In this document: in pieces, positions 38,442 through 49,840 of the stretch
How positions within the stretch are numbered: position 1 is the stretch's first letter
Layout of the letters: the number at the start of each line of letters is the position of its first letter
Assembly (NCBI RefSeq): GCF_907164915.1
Contig: NC_061862.1
Span: forward strand, 144,530,972 to 144,594,971
Source of the DNA: Impatiens glandulifera
Taxonomy: Eukaryota > Streptophyta > Magnoliopsida > Ericales > Balsaminaceae
DNA: 64,000 nucleotides
Direction of reading: 5' to 3'
Made by a program: the position numbers and the translations under genes
The notes under the pieces: model-generated
Told to the model about the DNA's origin: nothing
Databases searched by the model: none
The model's input: only the letters and a program-made list of their open reading frames with translations

Positions 38442-38672
38442 ATTTCAAATTAGACTTGTCTTTGAGCTTCCACCTGTAAGTAAAGTGAAAAAAGGGTCAT
38501 CTTCTTCGTCAAGTTTGTTCTCAGTCCTCCGAAGGATTTTTTGACAGTGGTGATTTTTGTATAGACAAAAATAAAACTTTACTATTGTGCTCATGTTGGA
38601 GCTTTTGACACTTTGGATCGAAATGAGGATAAGCGCTTGAATCAATGACCAAACTGGCTCTAACTGACTTCT

Positions 38673-39235
38673 CTAATGTTTGGCAATGGAAGCACTTGAT
38701 GGATCATCACTGTCCAAAGTTTCATTATCTGCAACATGAGTTGGATTTTATTTTATTTTTACAAAGATTCATCCCATAGAAGCATTGCAGCATGCCTTTA
38801 AATTCTTACTTAGATAGAAGAAAGTACAAACAAAATTCTGAGTATAAAATGTAAAATAATTATTTTACCTCCAAGAAATGCTTCAATGATGTGATATTGT
38901 ATTCCTGGCAATGCTGCTTTCAACTCTACTACTTTCACCTTTTACATTTTAATGTAAAACAAACTTATCTTTTTTAAAAAGTGTTATTAGTTTAGTTGGT
39001 TAAAGTGTTATACTTGTTTCTTTAATGAAATGGAACTTTGTTGTTTTCCTCACAAAAAAAACTTATCTTTTTCCCAAACACACTAATGATATAGCTTATT
39101 GTTAACATGGTAATATTCTTTAAACACCTGCAAGTTTTAATGGAGGTTATAATCGAAGGTCAAAGCAAATATATATTTACCACAAGGTTGGATGATGATT
39201 TCCTGATGTAGACGCACCTCATATCCCTTTTCAGT
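38673..39235 (-). pseudogene. Unidentified exon-like fragment captured by MULE-A (right arm)
   Basis: On the minus strand three blocks have good splice signals and compatible phase. The first lies at about 39230-39181 (donor GTG|gtaaat). The second is about 38945-38869, reading VKVVELKAALPGIQYHII then EAFLG, with donor G|gtaaaat. The third is 38728-38673 (acceptor ttgcag), reading DNETLDSDDPSSASIAKH then TAG. This resembles the C-terminus of a cellular gene taken up by the transposon. I do not recognise the family. It is fewer than 60 codons, so the reading may be chance. Confidence 0.4.
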
Positions 39236-39286
39236 TATTTTTATTCATTGTTTCGTCTGGTAGAGGATGATACAATGTTGAACACA

Positions 39287-39770
39287 GTTACAACATCTAG
39301 TGGTATATGCATACAAAGAATGAAAGGAATGTGGTGCATCCATCAAATGATGACATACTGGATTTGATGAAAAAACTCAAGCTAAATTTTAACAATAATT
39401 AAATGACTAATGCTTACCTGCTGGACAAGAACTCTTATACGAGCCATTATACAAGCCAGCAACGCAATGACCGTGAGAGAAAATTACATGTTAAGAAATA
39501 CAAGAAGATCTTTTAAGGTATTACCAGGTTACAACATCTAGTAGTATCTGCACACAAAGAATGAAAGGAAGGTGGTGCATCCATCTAATGACGATGACAT
39601 ACTGAATTTGATGAAAAAACTCAAGCTAAATTTGAACAAGAAGGAAATGAGTACTGGTGCTTACCTGCTAGACAAGAACTCGAGCCAACAACGCAATGAT
39701 CATGAGAGAAAATGTAATAGTACTTGTTAAGAAATACGATAAGATCTTTTAGGGTTTTACTTGGTTAACA
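39287..39770. repeat. Tandem duplication of about 241 bp in MULE-A right arm
   Basis: The unit starting gttacaacatctagt (39287) repeats at 39528 with small differences (for example ggtatatgcatac versus agtatctgcacac). Each includes the tttaaggtatta/tttagggtttta segment that belongs to the inner terminal repeat. Confidence 0.85.
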
Positions 39771-40346
39771 GACGGTTTCATCCAGACACCTTGTGAAGAC
39801 AATTAAAATTAGAAAAAAAGATGAACAATCTTTTGCAAATCTGGTTAACCCGAATTTGCCAAAAATAATGAAAAAACTCAACGAACGATTGATAATTAAT
39901 TTAAATATCTCACAAATTAATTTATAATTATGTTTATATATATATAATTATATAAATTATAACATAATAATACAAATTAATACCGTTTTTCAAAAAAAAA
40001 TAATATAAATTAATTTAAATACTCCTTTCAGGATGTAAATACCTAGTGAAACAAGCTTTATTAGGTAGCGTTTGTTCCACTCATTTTATGTTGTAAATAC
40101 CTAGTGAAACAAGCTTCACTAGGTAGCGCTTGTTTCACTTCTTTCATGTTGTAAATACCTAGTGAAACAAGATTCATTAGGTAGCGCTTCCTGATGTACA
40201 ACATTCACTTCATTCTGAGTTCATTCCTTTGTGTTGCGCTTCTATGCTTGGTTTTACATGAATGAAGTTGATTTAACGCTGTATTTTGATTGGTCCGGAA
40301 CATGGGAACACCAGAATTGAGAATTGATAGTAGAGGATATGGACTG
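39722..40346 (-). repeat. MULE-A right terminal inverted repeat
   Basis: Inverse counterpart of 26174-27152, with three palindromic units (40023-40195) instead of about seven. An AT-rich insert at about 39890-40015 is absent on the left. Confidence 0.85.
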
Positions 40347-40470
40347 CCCATTAAGTAAGATGTGTTATGACAAGCACAGATTTGTCGTATCATGTGGTGT
40401 GCCCTAGAATGTGTCATTCCATATTCAGAGGGAGAGAAGAAGACAATTATTGATTAAGGGATCTCAAAGT

Positions 40471-40802
40471 GGAGAAGGGATTTGTTGAACTAGTATGTAC
40501 CTCTCCTTTACCATAAGTTAAAAATCTTTTCTCTTAATTTTAATATATTTTTATCTTGTAGTATAGGAGAGGTCCATATTATACAACAAATCATTTCCCC
40601 TCAAAGTGATAATGTTTTTTGAATGGCACATTTTAAGGCACAGCATAGAGTTCTGAAGTAGGAGAAGATCTGTTGTACCGCAGTATGAACATTCTCCTAT
40701 ATCACAAGGTAAAAATCTTCAAAGTGTTAAGGTTAAGAGAAAAAATTTGTAACTTACGACATAGGAGAGGGTCCATGATATGGTACGAAAGATTCCTCTC
40801 CT
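40471..40802. repeat. Two tandem fold-back units
   Basis: Unit 1 has arms 40471-40517 (GGAGAAGGGATTTGTTG..., ACCTCTCCTTTACC) and 40555-40600, which pair in reverse (GGGGAAATGATTTGTTG, ACCTCTCCTATACT). Unit 2 has arms at about 40661-40709 and 40752-40802 with the same plan. The units share aaagtg..., tgaatggcac and ctcctc ends, so they are tandem copies of one hairpin of about 190 bp. They lie in a 490-bp insert of copy 1 that is absent from copy 2. Either a doubled MITE or a hairpin-RNA-like locus. Confidence 0.6.
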
Positions 40803-41071
40803 CAAAATGACCTTGTTTGTTGAATGGCACCTTCTAGGAAGCATCATAGGATATTGCATATATGTGATTGAGAATAAAATATTTTATCACCCTTTAAAAC
40901 TCAACTACAGTATTATTTATTTTATTATTTTTATGTGCAAACAATTTATAAATTATATATATGACATAAATTAATATTTAAGATTTAATTGTTTTTTTAT
41001 TCAATAAGATTCGAACTTTGAATTCTGTTATAAAGTTCAAATATCAAAATATTATTGGGTTGAAGTTTGAG

Positions 41072-42088
41072 GGTATGTTTGGTATGTGATTTTTATACTC
41101 ATGAATGAGAAAGGGAATGTGTTTGGTTAATGGGTTTGATTCCAACCTATTAAGTTGATTACTAGATAATTAGGAATCATACATTCCTTTATAAATTGAA
41201 AAGAATAAATCTTATTCACATGGATCTATTTTTTTTCTTATTATGTCCACCCTCTTATATTCACTCTCTCTTTCATAATTATAGTTATAATATTATTTAT
41301 ATTTTTTTTTATTATTATATTATACGTTTTTTTATAATTAAAATAATAATAAATTTTTAATTTATTTATTAAAACAAATTATTTAAATAATATCAAAAAA
41401 TTATTTAAAATAAAATATAATTAATAAAATAAAATTTAAATAATAATTACAATAACAAATAATAATATAATAATTTTATATAATTAATTTTAAATATTAT
41501 ATATTAATAATAAAATTATAATAAATTAATTAAAATATAAAAATTAAAAATAAAATAATAATTTTATATAAAAATTTATTTAAAAAGTTAAATATAAAAT
41601 ATTTTAATAAAAAGAAATTATTAAAAAATTATATTTTATAATATATGTTATTAAGTAAAACGTTATATTTAAAATTATTGAATTTTTTTTATTCATAATT
41701 AGTAAAATGTTTGAATCATTAACTCTTTTTTTGGTAAGTATTTTTTTCTTATAAATGTAATTAATATAATAAGATATTAGATTTTTATATTTTATTAAAT
41801 TATGATGATACACTTAAATATTTTATATATTTTAAGCAATTATGATATAAAAATAATAATATTTTATACTTTTAATAAAATAAAATATAATAAAAAATAA
41901 AATTGAGATTTTTTCAATTATAAATAATATTAATAGTTTCTCTCTAATAAATTCAAACATTATCAATAAAAATGAGAATGATTAATACTTCAAACAAAAC
42001 ACTGCATTTCTATCAATTGTATTATTTTTCATTCCACACATCTATAATCATATTTTTATTTTCATTCTCTTATTTGAACCAACCCCTA
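41072..42088. mobile_element. Possible AT-rich non-autonomous DNA transposon
   Basis: About 1 kb present in copy 1 but absent from copy 2. It begins GGGTATGTTTGGTATGTG and ends GAACCAACCCC, giving weak terminal inversion (GGGTATGTTTGG versus GGGGTTGGTTC). The middle is extremely AT-rich with no frame. A 24-bp direct repeat (aaagctttgtcccaaatata) follows its right end. The target duplication is unclear. Confidence 0.4.
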
Positions 42089-42805
42089 AAGCTTTGTCCC
42101 AAATATATAATAAAAGCTTTGTCCCAAATATATAAAAGTTCATATACTTATTTTAATATAATATATTTTTTCTAATTAGTTTATCACATTTATAGAAAAA
42201 ATATCGATTTTCTCACTTTTAGATTTTTTTTTTCAACTCTTCCCACTTATCATGCACCCAAACCGCATTCGACAAATTAGAATACGTAAATCTCTAAATA
42301 AATACTCCAATTATAAAACAATACGTCCAAAATGGATTATTGTACACAAAATTACATACTTTCGAAATAAATATCAAATTTATCTATTCAAATGTTCAAA
42401 TATTTAATAACATCACACAACTTTTAGTCACACAAACTATTTTCATCAATTTAAATGTGTAAATCTTGAAAAAAAAAATACTTGATTTAAAATATATATA
42501 TGTCAGACGTGATAAATTAATTAAAAAAAATAAAATAATCTAAAATAAGAAGTTATATGTTTTATTCATTCATAAGAGAATTCGGAATAAATAAAATTGT
42601 GTTAGTTTGAAACTTATATAATACCATTAAAAAAATGTCTTAATTAATAAAAAAAAAAACTCAAATTTAAACCTCAAATAATAAGTTCTCTTTTCTTGAA
42701 TGACATTTGTTTTGAAACAATTTTTTTAGATGATGTAATATGTGATACACTAACTACACTTATCATATATATTCTCCATGTGTTAAATGGTGGTAGAAGT
42801 TTTCA

Positions 42806-43192
42806 GGCAGCAAATGAGTCAAGTTATTCATGAAACGCTCGCGAGTCGTTCGATTAAGTCGTTGAGTTTGACTTTGACCAAGTTCGAGTCGAGCTTGAGC
42901 CAGCTCGTTTAATATTCGAGTCGAACTCGAACTCATATAAATACTTACTCGAAGATTTATCGAGCTTTTTCGAGCCTAATAATAAATAATATATATTTTA
43001 ATATTAAAACTTAAAATTTAAAATAAATTTTATTCAAGTTTTTCGAGTCGAGTCGAGCTTGTAGTTATTTATTTTAGTCGAACTTAAGCTCAAATTTATA
43101 AACTTGTTCGAGCTCAAATTTGAGTCGAACTAATAAATATTTAATCGAGTGAGCTGAAACTAACTTGAGCTCGACTTAACTCATTTGCGGCC
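42806..43192. mobile_element. MITE with CAAATGAG-type inverted ends
   Basis: Ends GGCAGCAAATGAGTCAAG and, inverted, GGCCGCAAATGAGTTAAG. The interior is rich in GAGCTCGA/TCGAGTCGA motifs, and the 387 bp are absent from copy 2 of the duplication. This matches a common hAT-like plant MITE type. The 8-bp target duplication is not clear. Confidence 0.65.
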
Positions 43193-44649
43193 TTGATAAG
43201 AAATAGTAATATTGACACCAAATTTAAAATTCAATTTTAATAATTACAATTTTAGTGATTCCTTATTGGATTTAATTATAACTCCAAATTTTCTAATCAT
43301 ATATAATTTTCAAATACTCATATTAATGAGTTATGACTTATGAAAGAGACTTGGCCAGAATTATATCAAAGACAACCTCACATGGCTAGAGAATAATGCC
43401 CTTTAATTTACTATCTTTAAATAATTATATTATATAAAGGAGAGGCACGATAAGAAATTGTATATAAATTCGAAAATTTAATTCTTTTTCTTATTAATCA
43501 AATTATTAAATTTGTAAATTAAAATAACTTCTATCTCTTTTTTTTTTAAACAATTATCATTATATATTAATATTTTTTAAATTATTTTACTAAAAACTTT
43601 ACTCTCTCAAAATTAACATTAATCAGATCAATTTTAAAATACTCAGTTTTAATATAATAAACCTATACGGAACTTGCACAAATCATGTACATGTTTACAA
43701 GCAAGTATGATCTTCACTTTTTCAACAATTACCCATCCTTGTCCTCATTTATGGAAAAACAACAATAAAATACAAAGAAAAATTAATTATACCTAAAAGA
43801 TTTTATTTCAAATTACCATAATTTTATAAACTCAGCATCATAGTGGTACTTTCTGTGTGTTCATATATCAACTACTCTTCAAATTTTATATACAAAATAT
43901 AATTTAGTATTAGAAGGGTTGGTATTTTAAATAAACATCGCTAGTTCGATTTTGACTTGACAAATTTTTTGTTTTAATACAGAGTATATCATTCTACGCT
44001 TATCATCGTAAACATTATTATCATTATTTAGCTTGACATATTATTTACTAAATAAAAAGACAAGGCATGTGATTTTTGTCGATTTACATGACTCGATTGC
44101 TTATCTTTGAAGTTTAGTTTCAAACATCGTTTAATTTAAAATTTCGGAATCATATTAATAATAACATAAATTGAGTAACTTTTTATTAGAAATAACAAAA
44201 TTAACATCCCCATTAGTCATTATTGAATACTTTGCTTAAAGCAAAGAACAAACATCGGGAGTGCATAAGGTGCACTAAACAATAAATATAAAGTCCCAAT
44301 TGATATTTTTATCATTTAAGTTCAATGAATTAACTATTACCTTCCCAAAATAGTAAGTGTGACTTTTCTATCCTTCTGCCAGTATGCTAAATTTGTTGAG
44401 CTTTTAATTATTTCTTCCTTTTTGGGTCTTTTGGACTTAGGACGTGTTTGTTTGCAAATTATAGGGTGGTAAAACATTGCAAAGTAAAATTGCTCATTGT
44501 AGCAATGAAATAGTTTCAATTACTTATTCAATCACATTGACAAAAGTCTAAAAAATTACTTATTTCATGAAATTGTGTTATCTAATACAAAGTATAAATT
44601 ACTTATTAAAATTTAAAGATTATGGATTTATTTAGACATTTATAATAAA

Positions 44650-44990
44650 TATGGAGATATATTTGTGTAGAAGCAGAGATACCATTTACTATTTCGTTGA
44701 TCGACCGAATAGTAAATGAGTATATTAGGGTTAGGTCCCCAACTCATATACATAGCCTACCTATTATGTTTTTCTCATCAAACAAAAGGTAAAAGTTTGT
44801 TCATCTCTCAAAAACACTAAAAGGTTATTGATAAAGGGTTGAAAGACTTAAACTCCAATCACATCATTCATTACTGATCCAGGTCCAGATCCAGAACTGG
44901 GAGATCCAATATTGAAGAAGATCCGAAAAACAACGAATAACGACTAAATGAACCGTTCTTTATTTCAAATTCAGGTATGTTTCCGCAATT
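44650..44990. mobile_element. Possible solo LTR
   Basis: About 340 bp present only in copy 1, starting TGGAGATATATTTGTG and ending TTCAGGTATGTTTCCGCA. It has TATA-like and leader-like sequence (ctcatatacatagcctacc, gttcatctctc) in LTR order. No matching 5-bp duplication was identified. Confidence 0.4.
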
Positions 44991-45577
44991 ACATATTATC
45001 TCAATTTATCAACATAGAGTTTTAAGATTATAGAACTACAAAATAAAGATTTTGATTAAAGATTTTAATCTCTACTTTTACTAAATATAAACCAAATTAA
45101 TCTTAACTACTTAGATAATTGTGATTAAATATTTTTTTTAAAGAAAACGTTCACTGTTTTTTAAAATAACTCAAACTCATGACTTTGAATAATAATTATT
45201 GTTTTCTACCAATGAATGGGCCTCTTATAAATTAAATTAAAATATTTCTTATTATATTTTTTTAAAATATTAAATACTATGATTTTTTTAGTTTATTCAC
45301 TTTTTCAATAAAATCGAATTTCTAAATAAATATTTAAAAATAATACCTATCAAATAAGTTGAAATACAAAAATTGAAAAAAAAAATCTATAATTTATTAT
45401 TACTAGGTAAATATATCCTCATAAATATGTTAAAATTAAGCCACAACTAAAAAATAAGCCCTAAGGAAAAAATATATAATACCTAAAATAGTACATTGTT
45501 ATGTCAATTTAAATTAGTCTTAGGAATTTCTAAGGTATGGAATTTGAATGTGAAAGACATAATATCTGCATGTACTA

Positions 45578-47800
45578 TGTTGGGTCAAATTATTTTGACC
45601 AAGTGTTGAAATAATTTATCCTCTAATATTTTGATGATGAAATAACTTATGAGTTTTGATACAGGTGTATTAAGACAACATGTCACTAGACTTGGATCTA
45701 ATGAGGGTCATTAGACCGATTTTGATTTTCATTCGCATAAAATTAGACACAAGTCTAATAGAATTAGACGCACAGTCTAACTCAACGGAGTTAGACGTGC
45801 AGTCTAATAGACGCGTGAATTAGACGAAAGTCTAACGGAGTTAGACGTGTAAGTCTAATAGATGTGTAAAGAATTAGACGGATAGTCTGATGAATATGCG
45901 TGAATTAGACGAAAGTCTAATGAAATTAGACGTGAGTCTAATAGAATTAGACGTATAGTCTAACTCATCGGAGTTAGACGTGTAAGTCTAATAGATGTGT
46001 AAAGAATTAGACAGATAGTCTAATGAATACACGGAATTAGACATAAGTCTAATGGAATTAGACGTGAGTCTAATAGAATTAGACGTACAATCTAACTCAT
46101 CAGAGTTAGACGTGTAAGTCTAATAGATGTAAAGAATTAGACAGATAGTCTAATGAATACGCAGAATTAGACGCGTCAGTCTAACTCAGAGGAGTTAGAC
46201 GTGCCGGTCTAATGATTATTTAATAATTAGACGGGTAGTCTAATTAGTGAAAGTTAGACGTGAGTCTAACTCCTTCAGATTAGTCTGAGGTAGAACCGGA
46301 ATTAGACGCGTCAGTCTAACTCAGAATTAGACGCAGAATTAGACGCGTCAGTCTAACTCAGAGGAGTTAGACGTGCCGGTCTAATGATTATTTAATAATT
46401 AGACGGGTAGTCTAATTAGTGAAAGTTAGACGTGAGTCTAACTCCTTCAGATTAGTCTGAGGTAGAACCGGAATTAGACGTGGCATTCTAACTCAGTGGA
46501 GTTAGACGTGCTGGTCTAATGGTTATTTAATAAGTAGACGGATTGTCTAATTAGTGAAAGTTAGACGTGAGTCTAACTCCTTCAGATTAGTCTGAGGTAG
46601 AACCGGTATTAGACGTGGCAGTCTAACTCAGTGGAGTTAGACGTGCTGGTCTAATGGTTATTTAATAATTAGACGGGTAGTTTAATTAGTGAAAGTTAGA
46701 CGTGAGTCTAACTCCTTCAGACAAGTCTGAGGTAGAACCGGAATTAGACGTGGCATTCTAACTCAGTGGAGTTAGATGTACCCGTCTAATGGTTATTGTA
46801 ATTAGACGCGAGTCTAATTCTATTAGACCAGGCGGTCTAATAGACGTTTTTATTAGAAGGAGTTGACTTATTTCATTAGACTGATTTTCTCAAATCCGTC
46901 TAACTGAAATACGTCTAATGCTCTGTTTAAGTAGTACGCTTGAATCTAGCATTTCTCCTACCCACGTGCTATAGTTGTACCCTACTCTTGTTCCACTTTC
47001 TAGTGAAGATTAGTACAACAGCTATATGCATCCAATCAAGGAATGCCGCGTAAGAGAATTTTCCTCACATTACCCGTTTTGCAGGTACATCCCTGATGGA
47101 ATATTCGGCGCACTACCAGTTCGGTACGGCCACGATCCTTGTGCTCAGAACCTACTGTGTACAATGGAGGCTTTCCAATGGAAGAGCTCCACGTATCATT
47201 CTTGAAGATTCGACCGTTAGTCCCTGATTAGTATTTAATCAATCCTAAGGACAACGGACGAAGCATCGGTTTTCAAGCCAATACAAACGAACAAGCAATC
47301 TAATTTTGCAGAGAGAGACTACTCAATCATCTTGTTTACTGAACTCATTCTGTGAAGCTTCTTTCTGATTGTACTGTGTGTGAATCGAGAGAGAGAGCTA
47401 GAATCAAAACACCATTAGCTGAGTGATATTCTTCATCTTGTAATTGAACAGAAAGTATTTTGTTCAATAGTGAGCTAAGTGTGTGTGTAAACTGTATTTG
47501 ATTCTCATCATATTATAGTGAATCCTTCCGGTGGTTGGAAGAAGGAGTGATGTAGGAGAGTTTCTCCGAACATCCATAAAAAAACTGTCGTGTTCTTCAT
47601 TTCTGTCATCTTTTCATATTTCATCTTGTGCTTCAAACCCAAGTAAACAATTCCGCCTTGAATCTGTTTCAAGTGTTTACACAAGTTTGCGTAGAATAGA
47701 AAGAGATATTAATCCCTAACAGGATTTCTATCAAACCATTTTTCATAAGCCTTCATCATTAGCCAGACCCCCGTCTCTATTGATAAAGTCGATCCTATCA
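45578..47800 (+). repeat. 5' LTR with TTAGACG hairpin array
   Basis: Starts TGTTGGGTCAAATTATTTTG and ends GATCCTATCA. The array occupies about 45735-46915: dozens of TTAGACG/CGTCTAA and GTCTAAC/GTTAGAC units, many paired as GTCTAACTC-4 nt-GAGTTAGAC. Higher-order units of about 140 bp run from 46160 to 46790, each with ccttcagattagtctgagg and gttatttaataa. Downstream is a CCCACGTGCT (G-box) at about 46972, followed by a leader-like region. It is 212 bp longer than the 3' LTR because of differing array unit numbers. Confidence 0.92.
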
Positions 47801-47802
47801 AT

Positions 47803-47815
47803 TGGGTATCAGATC
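47803..47815 (+). promoter_or_regulatory. Primer-binding site
   Basis: TGGGTATCAGATC, two bases after the LTR end, resembles the complement of the plant initiator Met-tRNA 3' end (TGGTATCAGAGC) with one inserted G, as expected for copia-type elements. Confidence 0.75.
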
Positions 47816-47846
47816 CAGGTTTCTATTCTCAAGCCTTTCTTGAAAT

Positions 47847-48953
47847 ATGTCGAACATACCCAAAGATGCCATTGCTACATCCATTCCAACCTTCTCTCGT
47901 GAAAACTACATTGTTTGGAAGAAAAGAGTTCGTGCTCATCTCTCTTCTCTTCATGATGATATGTGGAGTGTTGTCACAGAAGGTCCTATCAAGATTGATA
48001 AGGAGAAGGCCGACTGGACCGCTGATGAAAAGAGGCAGAACAACCTCAACAACATGGCTCTTGATGTTCTGTACAGATCTCTCGATGACAGTATGTTCAA
48101 TTACATCATCGAATGTGACACTGCCAAAGAGGTCTGGGATAGACTCACTCAACTGTGTGAGGGCAACGAGCAAACAAGGGAAAACAAGATCATGGTTGTC
48201 ACTCAACAGTTCGACAACTTCAAAATGCGTCCTCGTGAAACAATGAACGATTTCGATACCAGATTCAGCTAGATCGTCTCCTCTCTGTCCATCATAGGCA
48301 AGACCTATAGCAACCGGGAGCTTGCTATCAAGGTCATGCGTGCTCTTCCAAGGGAATGGGACATAAAGACTATGGAGATGAGAGAATCCAAAGATCTAAA
48401 CAAGATCTCTCTCTTTGATCTCTTCGCTGACCTCAAGGCCTATGAGTTCGAGTTGAACTCTAGGATGGAAGAAGATCAACCCTCGTCCGTTATTATTACC
48501 AAGGCGTTGGTGACTGCTGAAGAGCCACCAACCACTCCAGACGTGAAGATGGCAGCTCAGCAGCTGAGCAGAGATGTCATGTCTCTCTTTGTGAAGAAGT
48601 TTGACGACTTCATGAAGAAGAGCAACTCTAACTCAAACTCTTAAAATTCTAAATATAATATAAAATCTAAAGCTAATGTTACTTGTTTTAACTGTGGTAT
48701 TAAAGGTCATTATGCATCGGAATGCCGGAAGCCAAAGCGTGAAGATGCCAAGGAAGATGGAAAAGAGCTGAAGGCTCTTATGGCTGGTGACGGAAAGAAC
48801 AGAGGAAGCAGTCGTGGCTCGTACTTCTCATCAAGTGAAAGTGATGAAGAAGACGTGGCTTGCTTCATGGCCAGAGAAGATGAGGAAGGAACTCAGGAAA
48901 CTGAGGTGATGCAGGAGGATAGCAGGAAGGAAGCTAGAAGAGTACTCCTCTGA
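47847..48953 (+). pseudogene. gag of the pol-less LTR element (copia/Sirevirus-like)
   Basis: From ATG 47847 one frame of 368 codons runs to TGA 48951, interrupted by TAG 48270 (DTRFS*IVSSL) and TAA 48642 (NSNS*NSKYN). It shows the UBN2 copia gag fold (NYIVWKKRVRAHL, NNLNNMALDVLYRSL, AKEVWDRLTQLCEG, ALPREWD, LFDLFADLKAYEFEL). A CCHC knuckle follows (CFNCGIKGHYASEC, about 48685) and then an acidic tail, SSSESDEEDVACFMARE, resembling Sirevirus gag ends. Structural protein of the virus-like particle. Only two stops in an otherwise continuous frame suggests recent inactivation or origin from a family propagated in trans. Confidence 0.88.
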
Positions 48954-49104
48954 GTACACAGCTTGGAAGATCAACAATGGTACTTGCCATTCTGGAAGAA
49001 TAAATGCTTTTATTTGTTGAAAATGTTTTTGGTCTTTGAACCACAAAAATTGTTTATAAAACTCTAATGTCCATATTCATTTTTGAGAAGAAAATTTTCT
49101 TTGG

Positions 49105-49840
49105 AATTAAAGATATTCTCTAGACGAATATCCTTAATCGGTCTAATTAGACAAGAGTGTCTAAAAGAAAAAGTATGTACTTAGACGTATTTTTACTCAC
49201 AATCCATACATCTAAGTCTATATGTTGAGATTTTATATCCACGCAATTAGACGGACACATCTAATAGACGTTAGACGTTTTTACGTCATGAGCAAGAGGA
49301 TGCTCACGTCTAATAAACACACGTCTAACACGTGTTGTTTATGCGGAATTAGACGTACACGTCTAATAAACATTAGACGAATTTGTTATAAACACGGAAT
49401 TAGACGTATGCGTCTAATACACTCATCCGTCTAATAGACGCTGTGTTATTTGTGAAGTAAGAAAAATGTCTAACTACGTGCCGATTAGACTGATCAGGGA
49501 CATCTGTCACACGCTGAGAGCTATCTACTTTTCCCGCTCAAAATATCGAACAGTCATCTCTTAATAACATGAAGACACGTGTCTATCAAGTTTAGAGAAA
49601 ATGACTGATATACCCTCATTTTTAATGATTACTTCTTGAAAAAGGACGTCTAACATTTATTAATGGGCCATAACCCTAGAATAGACGATTATTCTGTATT
49701 TCCATTTTTCATCTATATAAGGACATTCCTGCATGATTTTGAAAACTTTCAATCTCTCAAAATCTCTAAGAACCCTAGTTTTCTTGCAATTCTCTCACTA
49801 AAACTCTCTGAAATATCGTATCGATTCACATTCTCTCAAA
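49105..49840 (+). promoter_or_regulatory. Internal promoter region of the accessory ORF with TTAGACG sites
   Basis: After gag, 49120-49480 carries about 15 or more TTAGACG/CGTCTAA copies, the same heptamer as in the LTRs. Then come a TATA box (CTATATAAGG, 49713-49722) and a pyrimidine-rich leader of about 90 bp (caatctctcaaaatctc, ttctctcactaaaactctct) leading into ATG 49841 (context caaaATGGTG). The order and spacing are those of an ordinary plant gene promoter, so the second frame probably had its own transcript. Confidence 0.6.

Larger units (their letters stand above)
26174..40346. mobile_element. MULE-A: 14.2-kb Mutator-like element with captured gene fragments (Pack-MULE)
   Basis: The ends CAGTCCA (26174) and TGGACTG (40346) are flanked by a perfect 9-bp direct repeat, CCCATTAAG, at 26165-26173 and 40347-40355. 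Nine-base duplications mark Mutator-like elements. Long inverted repeats extend inward from both ends. Copy 2 of the segmental duplication retains the uninterrupted site (catccccttcaactaagacg at 56421). The element has no transposase of its own outside nested MULE-B. It carries an AGC-kinase gene fragment on the left (27580-28137) and exon-like unidentified sequence on the right (38673-39235). About 4.5 kb remains once MULE-B is subtracted. Confidence 0.9.

Noticed and set aside
38995..39062. SINE-like tagtttagttggttaaagtg with A-rich tail
   Set aside because: Only a partial A-box resemblance, no B box, and it may simply be a LINE 3' tail fragment.
45735..46915. CRISPR-like or telomere-like appearance of the TTAGACG array
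   Set aside because: Units are irregularly spaced, in both orientations, with no unique spacers, and lie in plant LTRs. The plant telomere repeat is TTTAGGG.
49222..49434. Plus-strand frame with repeats of RRTRLI
   Set aside because: It is the translation of the TTAGACG repeat upstream of the accessory ORF.
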